Part shown: positions 50,964 through 60,181 of the stretch, piece by piece
Layout of the letters: every line of letters begins with the position of its first letter
Numbering within the stretch: the first letter of the stretch is position 1
Assembly (NCBI GenBank): GCA_016868455.1
Contig: VGGV01000004.1
Span: forward strand, 1 to 64,000
DNA length: 64,000 nt
DNA from: Bacteroidota bacterium
GTDB lineage: Bacteria; Bacteroidota; Bacteroidia; Chitinophagales; Chitinophagaceae
Direction: 5' to 3'
Notes under the pieces: generated by a model
What the model saw: the letters and a program-made list of their open reading frames with translations, nothing else
Database searches by the model: none
Told to the model about the DNA's origin: nothing
Translations under genes and position numbers: made by a program

Positions 50964-51662
50964 ATGGATACAAAGAAACCCAAAATTCTCCTTTGCGAAG
51001 ATGATCCCAACCTCGGAAGTGTACTGAAGAATTACCTTGAACTGAACGACTATGACGTAACCCTGGAAAGAGACGGGCGCCTGGGTCTCGCCGCTTTTCA
51101 GCGGGAAAAATTTGAACTCTGCCTGCTGGATGTGATGATGCCCAATATGGACGGCTTTACACTGGCAGAAGAAATACGGGATGTAGACCCCGATATCCCT
51201 TTGTTTTTCCTGAGTGCAAAGACCATGAAGGAAGATGTGATACAGGGCTACAAGCTTGGCGCTGATGACTACATCACCAAACCTTTTGACAGTGAAGTGC
51301 TGTTGCTGAAAATAAAAGCCATTCTGAAACGTAACGAAGAAATAAATAAAGAAGCCGAAAACAAGGAGTATGACCTGGCCAGTTATCATTTCAATCCCAA
51401 ACTGCGCCAGCTTAGCCATGATGGCATCACCCAAACACTTTCGCCCAAAGAAAATGAATTGCTGAAAATGCTGGCCGAGCACCTCAATGATCTGCTGCCA
51501 CGGGAACAGGCTTTAAAGAAGATCTGGGGCAGCGATACCTACTTCAACGGCCGCAGTATGGATGTATATATAGCCAAACTGCGCAAGTACCTGAAAGATG
51601 ATACGAAGATTGAGATTGTGAACATACATGGCAATGGTTTCCGCCTGGTAGTGCAGCAGTAA
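50964..51662 (+). CDS. OmpR-family response regulator
   Basis: 232 residues. The receiver domain has the acidic pair EDD at 12-14, the phosphorylated aspartate D56 in LLDVMMPNMDG and the conserved lysine in YITKPFDSEVL. The C-terminal winged helix is seen in SHDGITQTLSPKENELLKMLAEHLND and DVYIAKLRKYLKDD. No histidine kinase gene is next to it in the window, so its signal is unknown. It is a single gene with a terminator at 51693-51716. Confidence 0.93.
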   Translation: MDTKKPKILLCEDDPNLGSVLKNYLELNDYDVTLERDGRLGLAAFQREKFELCLLDVMMPNMDGFTLAEEIRDVDPDIPLFFLSAKTMKEDVIQGYKLGADDYITKPFDSEVLLLKIKAILKRNEEINKEAENKEYDLASYHFNPKLRQLSHDGITQTLSPKENELLKMLAEHLNDLLPREQALKKIWGSDTYFNGRSMDVYIAKLRKYLKDDTKIEIVNIHGNGFRLVVQQ

Positions 51663-51692
51663 GTAATTCCGAAATAAGACTGAAAACTATTG

Positions 51693-51716
51693 AAGCTGTT
51701 CAGAATTGAACAGCTT
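51693..51716. terminator. bidirectional terminator between the response regulator and ruvB
   Basis: AAGCTGTTCA and TGAACAGCTT form a stem with T-rich sequence on both sides. It lies between the convergent genes; the arms resemble those at 37646-37672. Confidence 0.75.
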
Positions 51717-51723
51717 TATTATT

Positions 51724-52752
51724 TCAGGTAAATAAAGTTCCGGGAGAATCGGGTTTCTTTTTTCCGAGGTGCGCATAGGCTTTTGCAGTTACCTCCCTCC
51801 CCCTGGGTGTACGCTGCAGAAAACCTTCCTGTATCAGGAAAGGTTCATATACTTCCTCCAGTGTTCCCGATTCTTCTCCCACGGCGGTGGCAATAGTGGT
51901 GATGCCCACCGGGCCGCCTTTGAATTTATCAATGATGGTAACCAGTATTTTGTTATCCATATCATCCAGGCCGTGTTCATCCACATTCAACGCTTGTAAG
52001 GCATGCTGGGTGATGCCGAAATCAATCCGGCCGTCATTCAATACCTGGGCAAAGTCCCTCACCCTTCTGAGCAGCCCATTGGCAATGCGGGGGGTGCCCC
52101 TGCTGCGCCGGCTTATTTCGTCCACTGCTTCACCGGAAATTTTTGTCCCCAGTATTCCCGCAGAACGCTGAATGATCTTATTCAGCACAGCGGAAGTGTA
52201 ATATTCAAGTCTTGATTTGATAGCAAATCTTGAAAGCAATGGCGCTGTAAGCAAACCGCTGCGGGTAGTGGCTCCTATGAGAGTAAAGGGGTTCAGGTTT
52301 ATTTGTATGCTCCGGGCATTGGGGCCGCTGTCAATCATGATATCAATCCGGTAATCCTCCATTGCCGCATACAGGTACTCTTCCACCACTGTACTCAGCC
52401 GGTGTATCTCATCAATGAACAGCACATCATTGGCTTCCAGACTGGTAAGCAAACCGGCCAGGTCGCCGGGTTTTTCAATTACCGGGCCTGATGTTTCTTT
52501 GATGTTTACGCCTAATTCATTGGCAACAATCCGGGATAAAGTTGTTTTACCTAAACCCGGAGGGCCATGAAATAATACATGATCCAGTGCCTCCCCCCTG
52601 ATTTTCGCAGCTTTGATAAAAATGCGCAGGTTTTCAATGATCTGCTCCTGTCCGGCAAAATCGCCGATAACCGCCGGCCGGATAGAATTTTCAAATGCCA
52701 GATCCGCAGCAGCCAGGTTTGCTTTTTCACTGTTCAGGTTGGGATTGGACAT
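51724..52752 (-). CDS. ruvB: Holliday junction branch-migration helicase RuvB
   Basis: 342 residues. RuvB is the hexameric AAA+ motor that drives branch migration with RuvA. Walker A is GPPGLGKT at residues 63-70, Walker B is FIDEIHRLS, and the arginine-finger sensor region is [17 protein letters not shown]. The C-terminal winged helix ends [21 protein letters not shown]. It is divergent from the F420-type reductase gene, with about 57 bases between them. Confidence 0.97.
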   Translation of the reverse strand: MSNPNLNSEKANLAAADLAFENSIRPAVIGDFAGQEQIIENLRIFIKAAKIRGEALDHVLFHGPPGLGKTTLSRIVANELGVNIKETSGPVIEKPGDLAGLLTSLEANDVLFIDEIHRLSTVVEEYLYAAMEDYRIDIMIDSGPNARSIQINLNPFTLIGATTRSGLLTAPLLSRFAIKSRLEYYTSAVLNKIIQRSAGILGTKISGEAVDEISRRSRGTPRIANGLLRRVRDFAQVLNDGRIDFGITQHALQALNVDEHGLDDMDNKILVTIIDKFKGGPVGITTIATAVGEESGTLEEVYEPFLIQEGFLQRTPRGREVTAKAYAHLGKKKPDSPGTLFT

Positions 52753-52809
52753 GAACTTTTTTATTGAATATTTGTAAAGCTAAATCATTAATCAGTAAAA
52801 CATACAGCC

Positions 52810-53457
52810 ATGAAGATAGGGGTTATTGGTTCAGGCATTGTAGGCCGGGTACGGGCTTCGGCGTTTTTATAGGAAGGTCACAGCGTTATTCTGGGAACAA
52901 GAAACCTGTCAAAAGATGAAGTGATAAAATGGCAGCAGGAAAACCCGAGTGGCCTGCTTGGTTCTTTCCAGAAAACAGCCCAGTTTGGTGAAATCATTGT
53001 GCTGGCTATTGGCGGCCTGGTGGCCGAAGACGCCATCAGCCTGGCCGGAAAGGAACATTTCTTTGAAAAAATTGTAATTGACGCCACAAATCCTATTGCC
53101 GCTGTTCCTCCTGATAATGGTGTATTAAAATTTTTCACCACGCTGGAAGATTCATTGATGGAACGGATACAGCGTTTGGTGCCCGATGCAAAAGTTGTGA
53201 AATCTTTCAGCTGTGTAGGCAATGCATTTATGTACAAGCCGCAGTTTCCGGGTGGCACCCCTACTATGTTTATCTGCGGAAATGATGAAGGCGCCAAAAA
53301 ATCAATAACCGGAATTCTTTCTTCTTTTGGCTGGGAAACAGAAGACATGGGCGGAGCAGTAGCTGCCCGTGCCATTGAGCCGCTGTGTATTCTTTGGTGT
53401 ATCCCGGGTTTTATCCGCAACCAGTGGAGCCATGCGTTTAAGCTGTTAAAAATGTAA
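52810..53457 (+). pseudogene. F420H2:NADP-reductase-like protein, interrupted by one TAG
   Basis: From the ATG at 52810 the frame reads MKIGVIGSGIVGRVRASAFL. TAG follows at 52870-52872 where relatives have lysine or similar (FLKEGH). The rest is clean: EGHSVILGTRNLSKDEVIKW, IIVLAIGG, VIDATNPIA and the C-terminal GGAVAARAIEPLCILW, to the TAA at 53455-53457. The first glycine-rich motif (GSGIVG) binds the dinucleotide. Loss of the first 20 codons would remove it, so a restart product would not bind NADP. It would be 215 residues with the TAG removed. It could also be a base-call error. Confidence 0.85.
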
Positions 53458-53462
53458 TTTTT

Positions 53463-54197
53463 TTAATGGCTGATGTATTGGTTCATCTGCAGGATGAGGT
53501 CAGGATCAGGGCTGTTGGCAAGCCATTGCTCCCGTTCTGAAAATTTACAGACTCCGGGATAATCGCCTTCCCATTCCCCGATATCAAGAATAACCTGGAA
53601 ATGCAGGTGTGGAGGCCAGCCAACGTTTTCGGCGGGGATGCCAAATTCTGCAAATACCTCGCCTGCTTCAATACGGTTGCCTTCCCGCAGATTTTTTATT
53701 GAGTTAAGGCTAAGGTGCCCATAGAGGGTATAAAAAGTATAATGCTCCAGTTGATGAGTGAGAATGACAGTGGGACCATAATCACCCGGCCTGTCATTAT
53801 ATGCAAAGCTGTGAACAATGCCATCAAGCGGCGCCATAACCGGTGTAAGCGGTTTTCCCCAAATATCTGTTCCGATATGAAGCCGCCTGGGTTCTTCATT
53901 TTCGACTGAACCGTCAAACACCCGGCTGAAACGATAAACAGTACGGTGTTCAGCATATCCGCCGATGCCATACCGGGCCCCTGCATGATTAAGGGTTTGG
54001 TTGATGTAGTTTACAAAAGCAGACGTATCATTCAGCAGTTCATCTGTCAGGTCCCGGTTGGCTTTGGTAAAATCCATACGTATCAGCCTGTCTTTTCCCT
54101 TATCAAAAGGGACTACAGGATGCAGCAAGTACCGGTTAGAGAGGATAATATCTTCAAAAAGTAAATCAGGCATATCTGTTATAAAGTTACAATCCAT
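53463..54197 (-). CDS. M23 family metallopeptidase (LytM-type)
   Basis: 244 residues. The zinc site is HIGTDIWGK (His, Asp) and HLHFQ. The lysostaphin-type fold is further seen in GIVHSFAYNDRPGDYGPTVI and YTLYGHLSLNSIKNLREG. Such enzymes cut peptide cross-bridges in peptidoglycan; some family members have lost activity. There is no signal peptide, so it either stays in the cytoplasm or the start is incomplete. Its stop faces the broken reductase gene. Confidence 0.88.
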   Translation of the reverse strand: MDCNFITDMPDLLFEDIILSNRYLLHPVVPFDKGKDRLIRMDFTKANRDLTDELLNDTSAFVNYINQTLNHAGARYGIGGYAEHRTVYRFSRVFDGSVENEEPRRLHIGTDIWGKPLTPVMAPLDGIVHSFAYNDRPGDYGPTVILTHQLEHYTFYTLYGHLSLNSIKNLREGNRIEAGEVFAEFGIPAENVGWPPHLHFQVILDIGEWEGDYPGVCKFSEREQWLANSPDPDLILQMNQYISH

Positions 54198-54200
54198 AAA

Positions 54201-54228
54201 AAAAGCCCCGCTAATCTGGCGGGGCTTT
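54201..54228 (-). terminator. terminator of the large T9SS gene
   Basis: AAAGCCCCGC and GCGGGGCTTT with loop TAATCTG. On the minus strand it is followed by TTTTATGG. It lies 20 bases after the stop of the giant gene. Confidence 0.85.
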
Positions 54229-54248
54229 GAGCTTTGTATGCAAAATAC

Positions 54249-57200
54249 TTATTGTCTTTGAATCACTACGGGGAAGGTCTTCTCATTGGTCCTGATGCCG
54301 TCATCATAGAAGAACTTAACCATGTAGATTCCTGAAGGCAGATGGCTGAGGTCAATCGGCACCACCCTGCCATAGATCAGCCCGCTGAAGGTTTGCCTGT
54401 GCAGCAGCTGGCCTGCAGTATTATAAACATTCATGCCAAGGTAATTATACAGCACACTGTTGATGCGGATATTGAAGCGTCCGAGATTCGGGTTCGGGAA
54501 CAGTATCACGGCGTTTTCATCCAGTTGCCTGATCCTTTCCGGACAATCTTCCACACGGGCTACTACAGTACCGGTTGAAGTGCAACCTGCAGCATTTACA
54601 TAAGTGTAAGTAAGTGTGTAAGTTCCCACTGCCGTTGCAGATGGCACGAAATTGAAGCCTGATACACCAATACCACTCCAGGTACCGCCTACCGGTGTGG
54701 CCGACAGGTTCACCAGTGAGTCGCTGAGGCAAATTCTTGAAGGCAGTGGCGCAATAGTAACCGGTGTCCGGGCATTAACCGTAAGAACAGCTGCCGAAGA
54801 AGTAATGCTCTGGCCGCAACTGTTAGTAACAATAATGCGGTAGCGGTTGCCATTTTGAGCGGTAGATGTCGGATTTATCGTAAGGGTTGTTGTAGAGGAA
54901 CCTCCGGTTGTAAGGTTATTCCAGGTAAATCCGCCATCCGTACTTTCCTGCCATTGGAAGATGTTTGGCGCAGGCACACCTCCTACAGTAACAGAGAAGG
55001 TAGCTGCATTCGGTGCACATACTGTACTGTTGGCCGGTTGTGTTGTAATAGTCGGAGTGGTAGCCACTACCAGTATTACCGCATTGGATGTAACCGAAGG
55101 CGGACAGGCTCCGCTGACAATTACCCGGAACTGATGCCCATTCTGGCTGGTAGATACATTAAGGATAGTCAGGTTTGCCGTGGTGGTACCGGCATACTGC
55201 AATCCGTTGGATATGTTGCTCCAGCTTCCGCCATTATTGGTACTGAGCTGCCATTGATAAGTAAGCGCCGTACCTGTTGCCGTAACTGAGTAATTCACAT
55301 TAAAGTTGGGACATACCGGCGCAGCTAGTGCAGCCGGTTGTACTGTTATAGCCGGCCGTTGATTCACAACAATAGTCACAGGAACTGTATTGGAGCACCC
55401 GGCAATGGTACTGCTGGCAATATAAGTGGTAGTTGCTGCAGGTCTTGCCCAAACAGTGTATTCAGGTGTACCAGCATAAGGTATGGTAGCCGCTGCATCG
55501 GTAAACAGGTTGGTAGTCGGACTGAATACCACCCTTTGCGGTACATTGAAAGTAATGCTCCAGGCTGCAATAAACCCGGCATTATTCAATGCATCATCCA
55601 CCACATACAGGTTCCAGCCACCATTGGCATTACCGGTAAAGCTTGATAAGGTAGTAGATACAGGTGTACCGCCCGGCCCTGGTGCGGGCCAGTTATCACC
55701 TGCGCCGAAATTGGTAGGCTGGTAAGTACCACTTGGGTTAAATGCAGCATCAGCAAGGGTAGTTGCAGCCGCATCATCAAACACAAATGTCTCACCTGTG
55801 GCCGGCGTAGTTCCGCCTGCATCCGACATCAGTATTACCGATTGTCCGGTAGGCGATACGAGTACTATATCCACGTCATCCGGCAGCTGGTGAGAGAAGC
55901 TGGTTATTGTGACCGACCTAACAGTAACGCCGCTGGTAACAAGTCCTGATATGTTGATAGTACCCGGATAAGGAGAAGCAATACCGGTAGTGGTTCCGCC
56001 GGCCGGGATATGAATGTTGGTTGCCCCTGTATTGAACGTTTGGGGAGCACCGGGCACAGCCCGAGCATCAATACGAACGATATCATTGGTACAAATAACA
56101 ACGGGAGCCGGCAATACAAATGAAATCCCTAACCCTGCTTGCAATGATGTAGAGTTGCAGGAATACTGTGTGAACAAAGTGGTAGGTGTTGGACCACCTT
56201 GTACCCCGACAGATGCGCTGGCTCCGGGAGAACCGGTAATGGTTCCATATATATAATCAACCCGTTGCTGGCCTTCAAATAACCGGACCACAAAATTGAC
56301 TGATCCCGTACCAGAGAAATATTGCGCTCTCCACTCAATATTAAATATCCTGTTGGGAGCAACTCCGGATACAGATGTAAAAATTCCATCTCCGGCCTGC
56401 AATGTCCATAAATCATCCCACATCGGCATGAAGACCACACCTCCCTGTCCATTAAATGTTCCAGTAGGAAGCGGACAGGTATTGAAAAATGCAGCATTGC
56501 CACCGCCGGTAAATTGAATATTACCGTTACTTGAAACTGTTACACTGTTATACACAGTACCATATGCGTTATATGGGAATGGCAAAGCCAGCGGCGCCGT
56601 TACATCATCTCCCTGGCTGCCGGGAACGAGTACTGCACCCGGAACAATTGCATTTCCTGTTGAAATAGAGTACACATAGTTGGTGCCCGGAGGCGCCGGA
56701 GGTGTTGGACCTGGTGTGGTGGTCAGCGTAATAATCGGGGTTTGGTTCACCGTCATGATAATGTTACTGCTGACGGTACAGCCAATCGGGTCTGTTGAGG
56801 TAAGCACATATGTATGCACACCGGACGGTATTGCCGTTACAGTAAAGCTTACATTAGAGCTCCTGGCGCCTGAAACAACAGGTGCCCCGATTGAACCAGG
56901 GCCTGTCAGCGTATGCGTATAGTTTCCGGCAAGGGTAGCTGTACCACTTACTGTACCGGAAATCACCGTTGCGCCCGGTGAACAGGCCACATTAGGTGTT
57001 GCCAGTAGGTTGGAGTGTACCAGGTTGCTGACATTTACCGGGAACTCAACTGTGTTGCCGGTACCGCCACCAGAATTGGTACATGTAACCGATACGATGA
57101 AATACTGGCTGGTAGTCGTGGTAAATATATAGGAAACATTGGTGGCGCCGGGAATAGCAGTGTAAGGGCCCCCCGGAGTGAAGGAAGACCTCCACTGGTA

Positions 57201-58919
57201 AGTGATGCCATTGGCAATTGTATTGCCGGCCAGCGTTAAGGTAACAGATGTACCGGGGCAATAAGGACCGGATGAACCGGTGATGGCGCCCGGTGATGGA
57301 ACTCCAACACAAGGAGGACAGGTTCGGGTAATTGTAAATGTGCCTTGCTGGCTGGCAAAGCCATGCACCAGTACAAAATAACGGGTACCTGATACGGTGG
57401 GGAATGTTACTTGTGAACGGAGGCCGCAGAAATCATCATTGCCGCCCACACAAACCAGCGCCCCGCAGGTACCTGAATAAACGGAAATTTTGGTGTCATA
57501 TGAAGCGGCAACACAGGTATTGACAGTTTCAATTCCGCCTGAACCGATAAAGGTGTACCAAACTCCCGCAGTTGTTATAGAAGTGCCGCAGAAAGGAGCC
57601 GCATCAATAGAAGCGCCAATAGTGGTACCATTTAATGACTGACCACAATTAAGGTTCAATGCCTGGGAGCAGTTATCGTTAACCGGCTGGCAGGCTATAT
57701 TCAATGTAAAAGGTCCTGTGGCGCCTGCAAATCCATGCACTCGTATGTAATAAGTAACGGCTGCCGTAGTAGCCCAGGTAAACTGAGACTGTAGTCCGCA
57801 GAAGTCATCGTTGCCACCTACACAAACCAGCGCCCCGCAGGTGCCGGTATATACATCTACCTTGGTATCATAACCTGAACCGCAAAGGATTGCTGTAATA
57901 TTAGCGCCGGTTCCTACCACAGTATACCATACATCAGGGGCAATGCTGGTGCCAGCGCAACTTGTAGGGGGACCATCAACGGTTGCCGTATTGGTGTTGC
58001 CTGTAACTGTTTGTCCGCAAATAAGGGGGATAGCATTGACACAGTCGTCATTGGGGGGATTCAACGGCGTATAAATACCCAACGTTTGGACCTGGGTGAC
58101 TCCGGGATATGCCCCAACTAAAACACTGCTGCCGTTAAGCGTATCTATAATACGCAGTTGCGGCTGAAATGCAGTGGCATTAAAAGCAGCCCAGTAATAT
58201 TGTTTGTCACTTAAATCAAAATGAGCATCCTGCCCGAAGTTGGCATTAAAACCAACCGGTCCGATAGAAGTTGGCACCCCGGTGGTTTTGTTCCAGCGGA
58301 AAAGCTGGTCGTTCACAATATCCACACCGAATAAAGAACCGCCCGGGGCTGCATTAATCATAATTACACCAGGCGAAACAGTGGTGGGTCCGCCAACGGC
58401 GGTACAAACCCCGGTAGTGATGTTAACCGTATATAGCTGAGACTGTGTAATACTGGTAGAAACACCATACATGGTATTGGTTGTTCTGTCCCATGTCATA
58501 CCCGTAAAATTGGTATGAATGAGACCGGTAAGGTTAACGATGTTTGTTCTTGCGCCTGTTACCGTATCTACCCTGTATAAAGTAAAAGGAGCTGACTGGT
58601 CAACAACATACAACTCATTGGTGGTGGTAACCCATGCTGATGCGCCGGGAAACCCAAAAGGTACTGCAGCACCAATTGCTGTCATCGTTACAGGTGCATC
58701 GAGGGTTTGCCGTCTAAGTTGAAAAGTACCCGGACCCCCGGTATAACAAAATGCCCGGCTGGCCGGATTGGCAACATCAGGGTGAATCGTTTCGTTTTGC
58801 GACTTTGAGGCTCCTGCCGGCACTTGGCCTAATGAATGCTCCCCTTGCTGGGCAATTGCCTTGTTTAGATTAAAAACAAAGGCCGATAATGCGAGAAGAC
58901 ATACGTATAACTTTCTCAT
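54249..58919 (-). CDS. very large secreted multidomain protein with T9SS sorting domain
   Basis: 1556 residues from the ATG at 58919, with signal peptide RKLYVCLLALSAFVFNLNKA. Domains in order: a DUF4394-like propeller (PFTLYRVDTVTGARTN), two near-identical PPC-like domains with GALVCVGGNDDFCG (from ~290), Ig-like repeats, a region with SVTVSSNGNIQFTGGG like nidogen/beta-sandwich proteins, a proprotein-convertase P-domain-like part (SFSHQLPDDVDIVLVSPTG), further Ig-like domains (TYQWQLSTNNGGSW; FQWQESTDGGFTWNN), and the T9SS type A C-terminal domain (ILFPNPNLGRFNIRI; LPSGIYMVKFFYDDG). It is probably exported through the outer membrane by the type IX system and kept at the cell surface as an adhesin-like scaffold. 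No catalytic domain is seen. It is divergent from 59061. Confidence 0.9.
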   Translation of the reverse strand: MRKLYVCLLALSAFVFNLNKAIAQQGEHSLGQVPAGASKSQNETIHPDVANPASRAFCYTGGPGTFQLRRQTLDAPVTMTAIGAAVPFGFPGASAWVTTTNELYVVDQSAPFTLYRVDTVTGARTNIVNLTGLIHTNFTGMTWDRTTNTMYGVSTSITQSQLYTVNITTGVCTAVGGPTTVSPGVIMINAAPGGSLFGVDIVNDQLFRWNKTTGVPTSIGPVGFNANFGQDAHFDLSDKQYYWAAFNATAFQPQLRIIDTLNGSSVLVGAYPGVTQVQTLGIYTPLNPPNDDCVNAIPLICGQTVTGNTNTATVDGPPTSCAGTSIAPDVWYTVVGTGANITAILCGSGYDTKVDVYTGTCGALVCVGGNDDFCGLQSQFTWATTAAVTYYIRVHGFAGATGPFTLNIACQPVNDNCSQALNLNCGQSLNGTTIGASIDAAPFCGTSITTAGVWYTFIGSGGIETVNTCVAASYDTKISVYSGTCGALVCVGGNDDFCGLRSQVTFPTVSGTRYFVLVHGFASQQGTFTITRTCPPCVGVPSPGAITGSSGPYCPGTSVTLTLAGNTIANGITYQWRSSFTPGGPYTAIPGATNVSYIFTTTTSQYFIVSVTCTNSGGGTGNTVEFPVNVSNLVHSNLLATPNVACSPGATVISGTVSGTATLAGNYTHTLTGPGSIGAPVVSGARSSNVSFTVTAIPSGVHTYVLTSTDPIGCTVSSNIIMTVNQTPIITLTTTPGPTPPAPPGTNYVYSISTGNAIVPGAVLVPGSQGDDVTAPLALPFPYNAYGTVYNSVTVSSNGNIQFTGGGNAAFFNTCPLPTGTFNGQGGVVFMPMWDDLWTLQAGDGIFTSVSGVAPNRIFNIEWRAQYFSGTGSVNFVVRLFEGQQRVDYIYGTITGSPGASASVGVQGGPTPTTLFTQYSCNSTSLQAGLGISFVLPAPVVICTNDIVRIDARAVPGAPQTFNTGATNIHIPAGGTTTGIASPYPGTINISGLVTSGVTVRSVTITSFSHQLPDDVDIVLVSPTGQSVILMSDAGGTTPATGETFVFDDAAATTLADAAFNPSGTYQPTNFGAGDNWPAPGPGGTPVSTTLSSFTGNANGGWNLYVVDDALNNAGFIAAWSITFNVPQRVVFSPTTNLFTDAAATIPYAGTPEYTVWARPAATTTYIASSTIAGCSNTVPVTIVVNQRPAITVQPAALAAPVCPNFNVNYSVTATGTALTYQWQLSTNNGGSWSNISNGLQYAGTTTANLTILNVSTSQNGHQFRVIVSGACPPSVTSNAVILVVATTPTITTQPANSTVCAPNAATFSVTVGGVPAPNIFQWQESTDGGFTWNNLTTGGSSTTTLTINPTSTAQNGNRYRIIVTNSCGQSITSSAAVLTVNARTPVTIAPLPSRICLSDSLVNLSATPVGGTWSGIGVSGFNFVPSATAVGTYTLTYTYVNAAGCTSTGTVVARVEDCPERIRQLDENAVILFPNPNLGRFNIRINSVLYNYLGMNVYNTAGQLLHRQTFSGLIYGRVVPIDLSHLPSGIYMVKFFYDDGIRTNEKTFPVVIQRQ
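57416..57850. repeat. tandem domain duplication inside the T9SS gene
   Basis: The stretch near 57420-57475 and the one near 57795-57850 share long runs such as ACACAAACCAGCGCCCCGCAG. Both encode GTCGALVCVGGNDDFCG. It is a recent duplication of a PPC-like domain of about 125 residues. Confidence 0.75.
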
Positions 58920-59060
58920 ACAGTCTGGTTTGGTTAGATTACAGATTACCCCGAAGAGGGATTTGTGGTGAAAGTTAGGATTTTTTTTTACTGTGGCAAC
59001 TTTTAGTGGCAAAATATTCCTTACTTAAACCCGTTAGTATGAATAAATTGTCGCTACTGC

Positions 59061-60146
59061 ATGAAAAGACCCCTCTGCCCCGGTTCGGGGCTATTGATCC
59101 TCCCGATAAGCCTGTTATTTGCTGTGCCGATGTCCGCCCAAATGATAACAGGTGTGTGGAAGGGTAAAATTAACCGGCAAAAGGTGGAAATCAAGATCAT
59201 TCAGAAAGGCGACAGCCTGCTGGGGACCTCCTATTATTACGAATCGTCCAATAATTACCGCCGCTACGGCATCAAAGGATATTTTGATGAAACAACGAAT
59301 GCAGCCGTTTGGTGGGATGATCTGTTACTGGCCGAAAAATCAGGGAAATTCAGTATCTCAATCCCTGGTAAAATCCCCATGCTTGCAAGAACGGATTTTA
59401 ACTGTCCCGGTGGCGGAAAAATGATGTTGGATGGAAAAGCAGCCATGAAAGAAGATGAAACGAACATGAAAGGCGATGTTCATTTGGTAAAAAGCGCTGC
59501 TTCTGATTTTGAAGATGAGTGGGATTTTGTGATTGAAAATTACACCGTAGGCGCCAATGATCCGGAAATTATTGACAGCATTGCCTCCATGGTGCTGATA
59601 CCGGTTTCAGGAGGGTACGATGAAAAACCAACCGGAACAGAAAAAGATGATGTGGTAACGATTATTGTTCCGCCGCCCCCCAAAACCAATGAGAATCCTG
59701 AACAAAAACCGTCGTCTGTATCAGAAAAGCCTCCGCCGGAGGCAAAAACATCTGAACCGGTAAAGACCCCGGATATTGAGAAAAAATTTACAGCAAGACA
59801 AAAAGTATTTATAAAAGAAATACCCATCAGCGGCGATTCCATTGAACTGCGTTTCTATGATAATGCTGAAATTGACGGCGACTCCATTTCTCTTTTCCTG
59901 AATGATAAACTGGTCTTTCTGCATATCCGGCTTACGGCCAGCGCCTATATTATCAAACTGCCGGTAAAAGATTTGCAAGTAACAAATGAGCTGGTCATGG
60001 TGGCCGAAAACCTGGGCGCTATTCCCCCGAATACTGCTTATATGGTTGCCATCGTTAATGATCAGCGGTATGATGCCTATTTATCCAGCAGCGAGGGAAG
60101 CAGTGCCATGATAAGGCTGGTAAAGAACCCTGCCAAACTCCCCTGA
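59061..60146 (+). CDS. exported protein of unknown function with a proline-rich linker
   Basis: 361 residues with a signal peptide (LLILPISLLFAVPMSAQ). The first half is beta-rich and opens MITGVWKGKINRQKVEIKII, like lipocalin-type small-molecule sandwich proteins. A linker of proline, glutamate and lysine (about residues 210-250) follows. The C-terminal ~110 residues are a separate beta-domain (SGDSIELRFYDNAEIDGDSI; AYIIKLPVKDLQVTNE) that occurs in other exported Bacteroidota proteins. There is no T9SS tail. Function is not recognised. It is divergent from the giant T9SS gene, 141 bases apart. Confidence 0.75.
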   Translation: MKRPLCPGSGLLILPISLLFAVPMSAQMITGVWKGKINRQKVEIKIIQKGDSLLGTSYYYESSNNYRRYGIKGYFDETTNAAVWWDDLLLAEKSGKFSISIPGKIPMLARTDFNCPGGGKMMLDGKAAMKEDETNMKGDVHLVKSAASDFEDEWDFVIENYTVGANDPEIIDSIASMVLIPVSGGYDEKPTGTEKDDVVTIIVPPPPKTNENPEQKPSSVSEKPPPEAKTSEPVKTPDIEKKFTARQKVFIKEIPISGDSIELRFYDNAEIDGDSISLFLNDKLVFLHIRLTASAYIIKLPVKDLQVTNELVMVAENLGAIPPNTAYMVAIVNDQRYDAYLSSSEGSSAMIRLVKNPAKLP

Positions 60147-60181
60147 TGAAAAACGGGAAAATTATCCGGAGTTAAAAATCA

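Noticed and set aside
5635-52872. Possible stop-codon reassignment of TAG, from in-frame TAG in three genes
   Set aside because: The replaced residues differ (Trp, Gln, Lys), TAG is used as a normal stop by iscU, the lipoprotein at 22651 and the PhoD-like gene, and other genes carry TGA or frameshift lesions instead.
54249-59012. Start of the T9SS protein at 59012
   Set aside because: The extra 31 residues precede the signal peptide and have no role; the start at 58919 gives the correct signal.
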